Assembly (NCBI RefSeq): GCF_029227915.1
Contig: NC_079883.1
Span: 27,342,001 to 27,406,000, forward strand
DNA: 64,000 bases
DNA from: Hydractinia symbiolongicarpus
Lineage: Eukaryota > Cnidaria > Hydrozoa > Anthoathecata > Hydractiniidae
Direction of reading: 5' to 3'
Part shown: one piece after another, positions 37,200 through 49,600 of the stretch
Layout of the letters: the number at the start of each line of letters is the position of its first letter
How positions within the stretch are numbered: the stretch's first letter is position 1
Position numbers and translations under genes: made by a program
Notes under the pieces: model-generated
Seen by the model: only the letters and a program-made list of their open reading frames with translations
Databases searched by the model: none
Told to the model about the DNA's origin: nothing

Positions 37200-39176
37200 C
37201 GTGAATTAACGCATTGTACCACAAGCCGCTCATGCCACAGGCAGGAAATTATCAGAAAGAGAAAAAAATTCCCCGGGGGACAACCTTAAGTTAGGTTCCG
37301 TCCACTAAAAAAAATCTAACAAGGCCTAAGATGGAAGGCAGGTGCATGGGGGTTAAAAGGGAGCTGCAATAAATGCCTATCAAGCGTTTATGCATGTTAT
37401 GAGTTGTTCAACTATTAAGTAGACAATATTATCAATACAGGTCTAATAAACGCTCAATCATATAATACAACTCTTGACCGTCTATGATAAACGTACATGC
37501 ATGCACTACTTACGAAAGTTCGTCCATTATACGTTCATCATATGGTCAGCGTACATTAAGGATAATGTAATGGTTCAGACACATACTCAGTATATTCATC
37601 ATTTCTCAAAAATTCTGCTTTTATTTACATAATTATTTTCGTATATCCATGTTCTGAACTTTTACACAGTATTTATCAATAAACGCCCAATCACCCCCAA
37701 AGTTTTTTGCCTTTATCAAAAAGGCAAAAAACCATGGGAATAAGAGTGAGGCCCAATTATAATACAGTCTTGATCGTGGATTAAACGTTGATATTTTTAC
37801 CATTTTGCGTCTTTTCATCTTTTTGAATTTTAGCAATTTCGACTTGAATTTTCACCTTGTCCTTCCAGCAGATACACTACGTTACTGAGATTTCCTTTGC
37901 AGTTACTTCGTTTGGAATTATTTTTTTAGCAGTGCTATTGTGGGTGTACTCAAGGGTCTTTGAAAAAGGAGAAGTTATCGTATGTGTTTTTGCGCTTAAA
38001 CATCATCCCCAGGCCTTTTTTCGTTTTTGTTTTCATCTAGACGGCGCACCCTCTATTCTCAAACCCAGAGCTTTTTTAGTGCTCAATCGAAACTATCGAT
38101 CAATTTTGCTTCAGCGGTTACCAGACTCAAATCAACATCTAGATCGTCTTTGTACACAAAAGACACGATAACCTTGTTCGAGTCCAGTTGATGGGTTTAC
38201 TGACACCACGTCTTATCAGCAATCCTTCAGCTAAACGATAATAAAATAAATCAGACTCTCGACTCATACCTCAAATCCAAAGCAAGGTAATACTAAAAAA
38301 GGTGTATAAACGATCCTTGGTCCACAGTTAAAACTTTTCTACTGTACGACCTGTTCTTTTCCTGCTCGTTAGATCTATCAGCTGTAGAGAGAACTATTGA
38401 CATAATATATAGGCATTGACATGAATTTTTTCTATTCTTTGTGTATTTCTTTATTTTTTAGATCAAACATTGCATACTGATAAGCAAATGGTTTTAATGC
38501 CTATTTACAGACAAGTTGGATAGTTTTAGATACTTGGTGTTGGGTTAAAAACCCTTACACAACATCAACGGTAAAAGACTTAGTTCTATAGTTCTATGGT
38601 CAGCCATCGTGTGTTATGATAGTTGGGCCGTTCCGTTTATAAACGGGACCCGCAAAAAAAATCGACAGCTACATTTGGAGATTTTGGCGCCTTGTGTTTT
38701 TGTTCTGCTGGTTCTGGTGGAGAAAGCTTGCACAGTGACAGTTACTTCCACTATCACTCTGTCTAAAAAGACCAGTTCTTTACCGTTGCCTCCTAAATCA
38801 ACTTAAAAATAAATTATCAACAAATGGATGGCCAGCTGCTGCACAAAATTCTACCAGTAAATACCACCAGGAACACATGCATTGCAAGTTTTCTGCTTTC
38901 CCTCCCTGTTGAATGTGATTTCAAAGCAACTTAGAATTATTAGAATTATAAACAGCAAAATCTTTGTCCATATAAAAGCTGCAATTCAGATTAGCTAGCT
39001 ACACATTTATAGAAAACTATAATTCTTGATAATCATATAAATAAAATACAGCAATGGGTGTGGAGCTAGCTTTCTGCATTGCAGTTTTTTACATGTATAT
39101 TTTTCTATGTAAAGTCTTGTAAGTTTGCCGACATTTCAGTAGAACTTATCTTAAATGCCATATGCTTATTCCACCA
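37200..39176. other. Intergenic, no recognised gene
   Basis: Frames at 37857-38171 and 38609-38806 (plus) are unrecognised; the first starts at TTG, not ATG, and neither shows family motifs or splice structure I can defend. No clear repeats. Confidence 0.35.
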
Positions 39177-39428
39177 GTTGGAATGTCACATGGTATATAT
39201 AACTTTCGGTTGGGAAAAAGCAAAGACGTTTCAGGGTCAAACTCTCCACAGACAAGAAGCTCTGATTAAACAAGAACTTTAAGTAGCTGAATTAAAGTAA
39301 AGCTTAAGTAGCAAAAACTCACCTAAAGCTGCACAATAAGACAGGTTTAAAGTTAGAAAGCAAATATTCCATGAAAAATTCAGCCTGTATTTATGAAGAG
39401 GTGACTGTGTGAACGATGTGTTTTTCCT
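39177..39428 (+). repeat. Diverged third copy of part of the duplicated unit
   Basis: About 250 bases match 32055-32300 (and 34171-34416) in the same orientation with many substitutions and small gaps. Shared words include GAATGTCACATGGTA, GATTAAACAAGAACT, TGAATTAAAGTAA, AAAAATTCAGCC and AGGTGACTG. So part of the tandemly duplicated unit is a dispersed repeat family. No coding capacity. Confidence 0.75.
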
Positions 39429-41146
39429 TAAACTACCTTTAACTAAATATATACCTGTAATTGGTTTAAAAGTATTACACAACATTTGCCGGCTGGAAAA
39501 ATACTACAGTACTGTATGGCTGAAACCTAGCCATGTTATTCTTTACTGGTGTAAAGATGAACTCCAATGGAACATGGATGAAACAAGCCTGTATAATCAT
39601 ACTTACAAGTAAAATATGCAATATATCGTTGGCATTATTTAATTTAAAATTATTGTTCAATTTTCAAATTAAAATATATATAAAATAAATTCCATGTTAA
39701 GAAAAGATAAACAGGGTTTAAATTAGAAATATGAAGTCAGTTTGCAAAAATTTGCTGACTGTAGAGAAGAATACCTCTTTTCAATTGTCAGGGAGCACAT
39801 TAGGCCCTCTTACTATTGATCCCTTGATAACAGTTATTTTGTTGCAGCAACTGTTATGGAAATAGGTAAAACAAATGATTGATGAAGAAATGGGATTCCC
39901 ATTTTTAATCTTTTTTTCTTAAAAGGATTCGCAAGGACGGCATTTCGATTTGCAAATTTTGAACTGCGACTTGATATTTCGAACCCTGATGAATTATTAA
40001 AAAAACATTCAGTACTAATTTCAAAAATTAACCAAACTTTTAGTGGAACTTGGTGAGCAATTCCTTAATACTGTAATGGTATAAATATAATTTTTTTACA
40101 AAAAAATTTTTTTTTTAAATATGTGGAGTTTGATATTCTCTACTCAACAAAACTTTGCTCACTGATGCCTGCTAAAATGACTTTATCACTTTTTTGTATA
40201 TTTTGATTATTTAAAGAAAAAGGCAGGTTAAAACACAAAAAAGTGAGCAAAAATTCATTTTTCACAAATTTTTAAATACAAAAACGAACAACGCTCTTTT
40301 TCAAAAAAAAGTGACAAAGTATTGTTGCCACGGTAATGGTAAAGTGATTAATAATTATGACGCAGAAAAAAATAAAACGGAGGGGAGATTCGGACGTTTT
40401 AGTGAAAAACAAAGATGTGGATTTATATTATCCTATAGATAATTTAATTTGCTTTTGTATTCAATAAATAATTTTGGAAAAAAGCATATTTTTTGAGAAA
40501 AAATGAGTATACTGAGTATGTGTCTTTACCCTTGCAGTATCCTTAATGGCTTGGCTATTATCCCATTTCTCAGAATTGGGTGCATCTTTGGATGCCGGTG
40601 TCTCCTTTTTTTTTTTTTAAAAAAAAAATGAGATTGATTTTTGATAAAAAAACACCAGCAAATCATCATTGCCTACTTTTAAATTGTGAATTCTATAGCT
40701 ATGCTCAAATGTTTGGAAGTCATGTTAAAATAACAGCTATTGGTGATCATCTCTCTTAGTGAAATAGTGGCTTTCTTGTTGCGGGTTACTTAGGAACAAT
40801 TCTTTTCTGTCTTGTAAAAAATATCTTATTAGCTTGTCGAGAAAAGTCTGTTACTAATAAAGGCTCTACTTTTCCAAGCCATGCACATTGCTTGAACTTG
40901 CACAAAGTCTCGGCATTGTGTTGCAGGGGTAAAGGAATTTTTTGCTTAACATGCTTCTGGAAAATTAATTTTCTAAAATTGTATGCATGCTGCACACAAA
41001 GTTATTACAAGCTGATTTACCATATTATATATTGTGGGGGATTTTGTCAATTTTCTTTTAATGCGTCCTTCCTAGTTACTTTAATTTAGCAATCTTAATT
41101 AATGCTAATCGTACCAATCCTAATCTTAACAATCTTAATCTTTTCA
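39429..41146. other. Upstream region of CHTOP
   Basis: AT-rich with homopolymer runs (for example near 40105 and 40610). No gene is recognised. A non-coding first exon of CHTOP may lie here, since the coding start is preceded by a strong acceptor. Confidence 0.35.
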
Positions 41147-41159
41147 GGAAATTATAAAT

Positions 41160-42703
41160 ATGGCATTATCACATCCAGTTAAAGTTGTACTTAAAAGCAC
41201 TACTACATTGACATTGAGTGAACGGTAAGTAAATTGACATTGTCACATTGTTTTTTGTATGTACAGGAGATCTTAAGGAGCGGAATGATTTCAAGGTTAT
41301 GTTGCAGAGCATAAAAAGTTGACTCCTTGATTCAGCATTAAGCAGCCCACATGGATGCTTCTAAATTATTCTGTTCCCATAAATAAAAATAAAATTGGAT
41401 AAGGTCAATGCCAAAAATTGTGAGAGTTAACATGCGTATAACAAATAAGGAATATACAAAATTCATATAAGTGACACAGACTTTCTGATACAATTAATTT
41501 CACATTGGCAAACAAACTATGAGAAAAAAATTGATATGAGAAACCATTTATCTGCTTCATTTTGGCAAACTTGTGTTTCATGTTGGCAATTGCTGAAAGC
41601 TGACATAAATTAGAAAGGTCTTCCGTTGTTTTGAACGTTTTAATTGGTAACCTTTACATTTTAACTAAATACAGTTTTTATAAGAATCACTACATAAAAT
41701 AATCACGATTTTTGCTGAAAAGCATTTTAAGAGTATATAAAAAATAAAATATAAAAAAGAGGTTGGGGTCTAAATTTTTAGAAAATTCTTTCATAGTTAA
41801 GAAACATCTATACAAGTTTGACAAGGACCCTAGAAGTCTTTTTTTTTAAAAAAAAAAAGACTTCTGGGGTTCTTGTCGAACTTTTGACTATGTTTTAACT
41901 AACTTAAAACCTCATCTCGGTTTACAAGAAACTTTTTGCATTTAGGACTTATGTGTTCACTTACCAAGAGTTTCTAATATTTCAAAAATAAAATCCGCAA
42001 TGTGTAATTCCTCTAAAATATGTTTCCAAAGAGGTTTGAATAAATGATTCATAAACCTCATCCATGAAAATCGAACAACCAGATACAATAACTGCCAACT
42101 ATTTACTTACTGCTTACATCGTTTAGATTCACTGAGATGATGCGAAACAAATCTCCTGCAAAGAAACGAAATCCTAGGGAAGAAATGAACTCAAATGCTC
42201 GTGCTAGTGCAAAAAATCGTAGACTTGCTGAGCAAATGTCTCGCAGAAGCGGTGGAAAGGCTATGATGGATACTATTAACAAAGAAAGTGTTAAAAACAG
42301 AATAGACAGATCCCAAGTTAAATTAAACGTCCGAGATCGCTTAGGAAGCCCTGGAAGACGAGGTGGAAGTGTTCAAAATAGATTAGGTCGTGGTAGAGGA
42401 GGAACTATGAGAGGAGGACGTGGTAGGGGAAGCTCCAGAGGCATTAATAGAGGAGGACAGAACTTTAGATCGCCACGTAGTAATAGAGGAAATTTTGGCA
42501 CGAGAGATTCATTTCGTGGAAGTAATACAAATAGAAGTAGAGGTGGCCGTGGAGGTGGAGGTGGACAGAGAGGGTTCCGCGGGGGTGGACAGAGAGGGCG
42601 TGGTCGAGGCCAACGTGGTCGAGGTGGCAGAGAACGAAGACCAGTGGATCAAACTAATTTAGATAAAGAATTGGAAACATACATGTCTGGTGCGAAAACA
42701 TGA
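41160..42703 (+). CDS. Chtop: CHTOP, chromatin target of PRMT1 (2 coding exons)
   Basis: Exon 1 is 41160-41224 and exon 2 is 42127-42703, joined by a GT-AG intron in phase 2, for 213 residues. The N-terminus 'KVVLKSTTTLTLSERF' followed by 'TEMMRNK' matches CHTOP/FOP. The middle is rich in RGG and RG repeats (about residues 95-195), the target of arginine methylation by PRMT1. The C-terminus 'LDKELETYMSGAKT' is the conserved CHTOP end motif. The family binds RNA and the TREX mRNA-export complex and the PRMT1-PRMT5 methylosome. TTTTCAG at 41141-41147, 13 bases before the ATG, is a strong acceptor, so a 5' leader exon or a spliced leader is likely. A frame at 42420-42662 is only a shadow of the RGG repeats. 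Confidence 0.93.
41814..41884. repeat. Near-perfect palindrome in CHTOP intron
   Basis: The left arm AAGTTTGACAAGGACCCTAG followed by AAGTC and a T run pairs with the right arm: an A run, GACTTCTGGGG, TTCTTGTCGAACTT. Arms are about 33 bases with few mismatches and no loop beyond the T/A tract. Probably a tiny MITE or foldback element. It could form a long hairpin in the unspliced transcript. Confidence 0.7.
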
Positions 42704-43100
42704 ATCAAAGATTTTGACAAATTCTTTCATTTAAGATCTAACACTATTTATTGTGTTTATAAATGCGTTGGGACATCTCATATAAATGTCTCCAACTGCA
42801 GTTTAAACCGCGATTTGCTTTTTTAATAATACCAGCCTTTTAGAATTATAGCATTTTTATTGGCCGCTTTCAAGTAATATATCTTACAAGCTTTGAGGTT
42901 TTATTTTCATCTTTCTTTCGATGTAAATGTTATTTTTACCATGTATTTTTTATTGAAAAGTAATTTAAAGACAAAAGCCAGTGCGACGGCTATGTTATTA
43001 TAATGGCAAAAAGCTGGGGTTTTTCTTCTCAAAGAGCTAGCCTCTCTATTTTTCAAACCACACTGAAACCCTGGACACACTGAAACCCTGGACATTAAAT
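42704..43100. other. CHTOP 3' flank
   Basis: Presumed 3' untranslated region and flank. A short direct repeat, CACACTGAAACCCTGGACA, occurs around 43058-43096. No gene. Confidence 0.4.
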
Positions 43101-44241
43101 TACTTTACGGACAGAAACTTTCGTGGCAGAAGCTTTTGCGTATCAAAAAAAACTTTCCCGTTTCGCTGTTTTTGGAACAAATTTAGCTGGGGTTATTTTC
43201 GCGTAAAAAACTTTCGCGAATATGAAAAAATTATTTTTTAAAAAACTTTTATAATTTTTCTTACTTTAAAGTGAAAAAATAGAAATTCAACTTTCCACTC
43301 AGAATCAGTTTCGTCATCGGTTTCTCCATCTTTACCAAAGCTGTTGAATTTTGCTACCACATAACAATACACCTTTCCCGAGACTTATTCTTTTGATGTG
43401 CCGCAACTTTTTCTGTTGAGTTTTATGAAAAACGGACAACAGATTTGAATTCCTTATCAAAAATGTCATAAACGAAGAAAATTTCGAAACAATGCAGCAA
43501 GTAAACAACCTGTTATTCTAATTTAAGATTGGTGGTATGTCCAACCTCTTTTTAAAAACGAGGCGAGACATGGTAACTTGAGCATTAAGAAGACTTTAAC
43601 TGTGATATATATCTCCTCAAAATAGCACTTTCTGTTGGCGTATCAAGTTAAACTTTTACACGTAAATTAAACAAACTATGCTGAATTCAAATATGTTATT
43701 CATATTTTACAAGTTTAAAAAAAGTATGACTCATGGCCCCGGGAAAGGTGTATTCAAATTCTTCTATCGTGACATCACAAACGGCTAGTAGATGACTATT
43801 ATCATCCACTTGCCTGTCATCATCACCCAAAATTGAATTCTTAACCAGTTTCGATGCAAAATAGGAAAAGGAAGAAAGCTGTGACAAGTACTGGAGGAAA
43901 TAACGATATTAGAGAAATGTTTAGTATGGCAAAGCGAAAGAAAGAGACAAAAGTTGTAATAGATTGATATACTGAAAATTGGAAAAGATTGTATACGTAT
44001 TAATAACATCCATCTATGTGTCATTATTTTTTTTGATAACAACGAATTTCAGGGAGGGGCGTTAATTTGCTTTAAAAAAATTTTTTTTCGCATGAAAAAA
44101 CTTCAGCGTTTTTTTTTTTAATTAGCTATGATTTCGTGTGAAAAACTTGCGTTTTGCTGTTTTGAAATTTGAAAAGGAAAAAAACTTCCGCGAAAAAAGG
44201 ACAAAAACGCGGAACACGAGAAAGTTTCTACCCTTAAAGTA
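43101..44241. mobile_element. Inverted-repeat DNA element, same family as 3289-6244
   Basis: The left end TACTTTACGGACAGAAACTT (43101) and the reverse complement of the right end TACTTTAAGGGTAGAAACTT (44241) form about 23-bp imperfect terminal inverted repeats, with TA at the outer edge. GCG-containing AACTTTCGCG words recur inside both ends (43150-43230 and 44090-44220). Internal frames (43696-43887 and 43785-44042, minus) show no transposase motif I recognise. Non-autonomous or badly decayed. Confidence 0.6.
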
Positions 44242-46697
44242 GTGGAAAGCAAGGCGGAATTTCCAAGATCGTAAGCACAAGCATTTGAAAACGCTATTTC
44301 TATCTAAGCAGTGTTAAATTGTGCAAATTTTTGCCGAATTCAGCAGTCCTTAATTTCTCATCTCGGCGGATTGTTCTCTAGCGCAGACATTGTAGAAAGT
44401 TCAGCTGGCGTATTTTGAACGTTGTTAACGTTACTCCCTACAGTGTGCAAATCTTACTGGCCAAGTGATGCTATTTTGCCATTTCCACAAAGAGATAGAA
44501 TCACAATTATTGAGGCACGGGGAAAGATGTAAAGCATGATTAAGAAACAGTATTCTTTAATACGTTTTGGAAAGCAAAATTGGTGTATCAAAATTCTGTT
44601 TGATTTTAATAATAATACTTATGTGTATGCAGTGGTGTTCCATAGCGGATCCATGTGCAGATTGTACCTACAAAAGCGATGCTATGTTACCTTGCAATTT
44701 GAACGTTAAAGCAAAGTTACCGGTCGTTTAAGCTTCTTCGGTAAACATTTCTCCCTCACTGACGATATCCAGGTAAAAAAAAGATAAAAATAAGATGATA
44801 AAAAATGACTTACAGGCTCGTTTCCATTTCACTGCATTTCCACTGTAACGCAAAAACATCACAATTTTTTTGTAAGCGTTTTAAGAGATTTAAGAGACAG
44901 GGAAAAAAGCAGTTAAATTGAAACGAGTCTTGAACAGTTTTTGACATTTTCTCTTAAGTCGCTACACAAAAATACAGATCGAATTTAGTATTAGTAGTAG
45001 TTTTAGTAATTTCCTTATTCGCGTTATTTTAATGCGTTTTGTTAAGTTGTGCTGAATCGCAGATTAAATTGTTTTAGGCAGTTTATAGGCATTTGCGTTA
45101 ATTTTAATTGTGTTAATTTCGTGATCGTTAATTTCCTGGAATAAGGTCCTGGAATAAGGTCAATAAATAAGGTCAATAAATTCCCATTTTTTTTGAAAAA
45201 CCTGTACATCTCAGATTACAAACTGAGAGGAGGGAAGTCTACTTCATGCAGATCTATACACATTGATGAAGAAAAAAAACAACAGAATAATTTTCATTTC
45301 ACAATTATGATAAGCGATGTCGTTAAATTTTAGTACAGTGGTGATTAGACGAAGCATAAAATATAAACACAAAAATGGAAGACATTCAAACTCTCTCCTC
45401 ACAAAAATTTGCACCGTACTCAAATGAAGAAATCTCGAATCAATTGTATCAAAATGATATGGATGTTTTCTACAGTTTGTTTAAAAAGCCGTTATCTCAT
45501 CACTAGTTAATTTGGAAAACACCAGTAAACTACAGTACATCTACAAGCAAAATTACAAGTTTGGTGCAACATTAAAAAAAATGTTTTTTTACAGGAAAAA
45601 CAGTATTCTAATGAGATAAAAATGTTTTATTCTGCACATAAATAACAAAAACATTAGCACAGTGATATAAAACACACAAAAAAGTAAAACGCTGTTTTAG
45701 GAAAGTAGCTAAAGTAGTTAGACCTTCGTCTCATAAGTGAATTCCACAAATTATTCATAGCCTTAAATAACAACAAACACACTATCTCGAAACGTTTTAT
45801 TAAGTGACTTTTTTTCTAAAACACACGTTAAAAGAACGAAAAACTAATTGACTAGCGTAATTTTTATACTTGTGCATTATGCTTGTAGAATAAACTGCAT
45901 GGTGAACTCACAAGAGAATGACGTCCTGAGTAGAGTGTTATGTCCATACGCACCGTAAAGAACGAATTATAATAAATTGTACATGGTAAATAAGAACACA
46001 TAAAAATAAACTGTGGTATCTAAGTGTATATAAGGAGTTTACATAGCTGAGTTGAGAATAAAAACTAAAAAAATATGCGGGATCATTAAATTTAACTATA
46101 TCCTAAGTAAATCGAGAGGACATACAATTTTTCAGCATAATATATTCACATATTTTTCGCCTACTAAAAACGAACATTGCTTTTGATAGATAATACATAT
46201 TACTACAATCACCATACACATTTTGCACCTGCGGAGGAGACAAACTTCTTTGTATAGCAATGGACACTTTTGAGTATTCTTACTTGGGTGAGAAAGACTT
46301 ATTTATAAGACACTGGGAAAGTGATCAAAAAACCTGATATTTGGTGGTCACAGGTCTTTTACGTCACACGTGCATAAAATATGAGTGGTACACCCATAAA
46401 ATCTCATCCCAAAAAACAACATCACTTCGAACAGATTTTTACATCATGTCCATCCACAGAAACCTCCGGTTGTTACTTCATAATTTCTAACGTAGTGCAT
46501 TCAGGCTGCAAGCGAATATACTACGAAACCTTTTTATAATCTTCAAATTAGTGTTCTTCGAATATTTGTCTTTCTTTTCATCGGAAAAATTCATCTTCTT
46601 CAAAAAAAAAATCTTCATAGATGATATGAATGAAGCGTTCCAGTATCACCGGAAACTATCCACAAATATGGAATTGTGTATTTTTTTTAAATTTCTT
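44242..46697. other. Intergenic and G alpha q 3' flank
   Basis: No gene is recognised. The part near 46697 is the presumed 3' untranslated region of G alpha q. A block at about 44370-44430 weakly resembles 23812-23870 (shared 'GCAGACAT.G.AGAAA' and 'AATTGTTC' words), suggesting a diverged dispersed repeat. Confidence 0.35.
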
Positions 46698-49600
46698 TTA
46701 CACTAAATTATACTCTTTCAGGTTCAACTGTAAAATAGTGTCTTTCACAGCTGCAAACACGAATCGAATGTTTTCTGTGTCTGTTGCGCAAGTAAAATGT
46801 GAATAAATTATTTTTTCAGTATCGGGATTCAGATCAACAAACATCTTCAAAATAAAATCCTGAGCAGATTTGGCATCTTGACTAGGACCTGAAAAATAAA
46901 GAAGTGGATAAGTGCTTATTCATTAGAAAAATAACTATAAATTAAAGTGCAAAATGAAAGGGTTCAAATCCGCAGATATTTTAAAAATGTATGATTCAAA
47001 ATTTATGTAACAAACTTTTCTCTGAAAGGTAAACAGGGAATCCTAAGAATAAATCAAGTCAATTTTTGTTCTTTTTTTCGGGGATACATATTTGCAACAT
47101 CACATTGAATTGAAAAAAAATTTAAGTAAGCATATTGAAGTAGTAGGCATATTTAAAACTATGAACATACCATCATAATCTGGGAAATATGTAACTAAGT
47201 CTGACTTTTGTATTTTTTCTTTCAATAAATCTGTTTTATTAAGAAATAAGATGATAGAAGATTGTTGAAACCATGGATAAGTTATTATGGTCTTGAATAA
47301 GGCTTTACTCTCTTCCATTCGATTCTAAATATTACAAATAATATACTATAAATATTGCATAGTTTCAAACAAAGTTTCTACACCACAGATGAAAATTCTT
47401 AGATGTGCCTTCTTGAAAACGTTATTAAACTTTTTACCTCATTTTCTGATTCAAACAAAACTTGGTCATATTCACTAAGTGCAACCAAAAACATAATTGA
47501 CGTAACATTTTCAAAGCAGTGAATCCATTTTCTCCTTTCAGAACGTTGTCCACCCACATCTACCATCCTATTGAAAACAAAAGTATGAAGTATGAAGTGA
47601 AGCAAGACTTGTGATCAACAAAAACTTTAGACTGAATTTTTTGAAAACAAAAGTATGAAGTGAAGCAAGACTTGTGATCAACAAAAACAATTCTATATAA
47701 CAACCTATATTCATTCTACTAAATCTTTAAAATCATTTTTCTTTGTGTCGAACAAAAAAAAAAATGTTATTTTTTACATTTTCTTGTTAAAGTATTCATA
47801 AAAAACAAAAAGAAATCACTTCAATCTCTTTTTTACGCTTTTACAGGACCTGTCGAGCCCAAAATAGATAGTTTCATAATGTAGGACTTTGATGATTGCA
47901 TTTTAAACACTGTTTATCTAGCCCATGTATCTGCAAAGAGACTTTTTGTTGCAGAGTATTGCCCATTTGGATGCCGTTTTACGAATTTAGTGAGATACCC
48001 CAAAACTGCAGTTATTTCAAATATTTCGCACACTGTAAGATGTGAGCTATATATACAAAATTTGGGCTGGAAATTTCCTTTAGAGCCTTTTGGAGTCAGG
48101 AGGAAAAATCTCTAAATTTTACGTCTTAGATGCCCAGAAACAGCTCTCTCAGCAATAATTCCTTGTAACAAACATGCATCAAAAAATTTAAATCATGATT
48201 GTGTTTTTAACTCGCATAATATGCACATGCAATAAATGAACTTTAGACTGAATTTTTTACATAGGTTTAAAAAAGAAACGAATATAAAAGACAAAAAAAT
48301 AGGGGAAAATTAGAAACTAATTGGCAACACCTATTATTGGTTATTTTCCGTCTAACAGACAAAGCTAGCTACACCATGCTTTATATTTATGCGTCTGAAA
48401 TCACTTCAGCAAAAACACAGATTGTTCACCACAAAACATTTCAGACATTACTTACCTAAAAATAATTGTATCCAAGTCAAATGGATATTCAATAATTCCA
48501 GTGGTGGGTGCCCTTGCACGTAGTACATCTTGCTCATTTGGAACATAACTTGGTGCTGATATCCTCTCCAAGTCACTTAAATAACTAAACAAGAAACATT
48601 CGTGCTTATTTTCCTAAAAAGTTTACTAAGGCTTTGTTTACACCAACTGATATTAAACAGTGAGTTGTAGTGAACGATGGGTTTGAACAAAGGTATGCAG
48701 CAAAAAAAATTGGAAATGAAACTTTTGTTTTACATTTAAGTAACATCGTTAATTAATTCCCGTTAATTGGTTCCCTTTTTTCCATAGATACTGAAACATT
48801 TCTATTGCACTTGCAAACCTTTTCCAACATTCCTTATTTCAAAACTTCTGCCATACCAATAAAAGAAAAATACTATGCTTGTGCAGGGAACCCGTTAAAA
48901 CTGTACAAAAACAAAAAAAAAAAAAAAATAGTGATGCAAACCCTTATATATAACAATGGCTTCTATTGTACTATTTCGTTGTCTTTCGTTCAATTTTAAA
49001 CAGTCAACAATAGAAGTATTCACATAAGCCATTTTATTGGAACTATCGTTCTGTATCAGTCTGTGAAGCTTTATAATAAACAAATTAATAAATAAGGAAA
49101 GTAAAGATAACAAATAAAGCGAATCACAAGTCTACTAACTATCTTGCTGAATCAGATAATTGAAATTCCCTCCTACGATCATATGCTTCTTGTATACCAT
49201 TATCTTTCCAGAGGACACCTATAGCTTTCGTACAATGCAGTTCTAACACTGAAACTTGTTCATGATCTACACTCAATACCAGTTTAGCATTCTCCTAAAA
49301 AAAGATTTTAGAAAGTACTGGTAATCCCAAAGACTTTGTGTATCAATCACACTTTCTACTATAAAGAAAGTTGTGAATCTATAGCATCTTCCAATTAATT
49401 TTCATATAATGCTATATCATTAATCATCGTAGATTGATTTTTCAACTATTATTTGTTGCACAATCAGAGTTTTATTAAATAAAATATTCTTGCTATTTTT
49501 TGAGCATTATAAAGTACATAATTGTGTATAAGGACCATAATAAAAACACATATTTTTAATAAATATATGTATTTGCAAAATTTTAGAAGTCTGAAAATGG

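Noticed and set aside
37857-38171. 104-codon plus frame with a hydrophobic start, considered as a membrane protein
   Set aside because: Non-ATG start and no motif; likely chance in AT-rich DNA.
42420-42662. Val/Glu-rich frame inside CHTOP
   Set aside because: Frame-shifted reading of the RGG repeats.
46960-46985. GGGTTCAAATCC considered as a tRNA B box
   Set aside because: No matching A box or cloverleaf around it, and it sits in a G alpha q intron.
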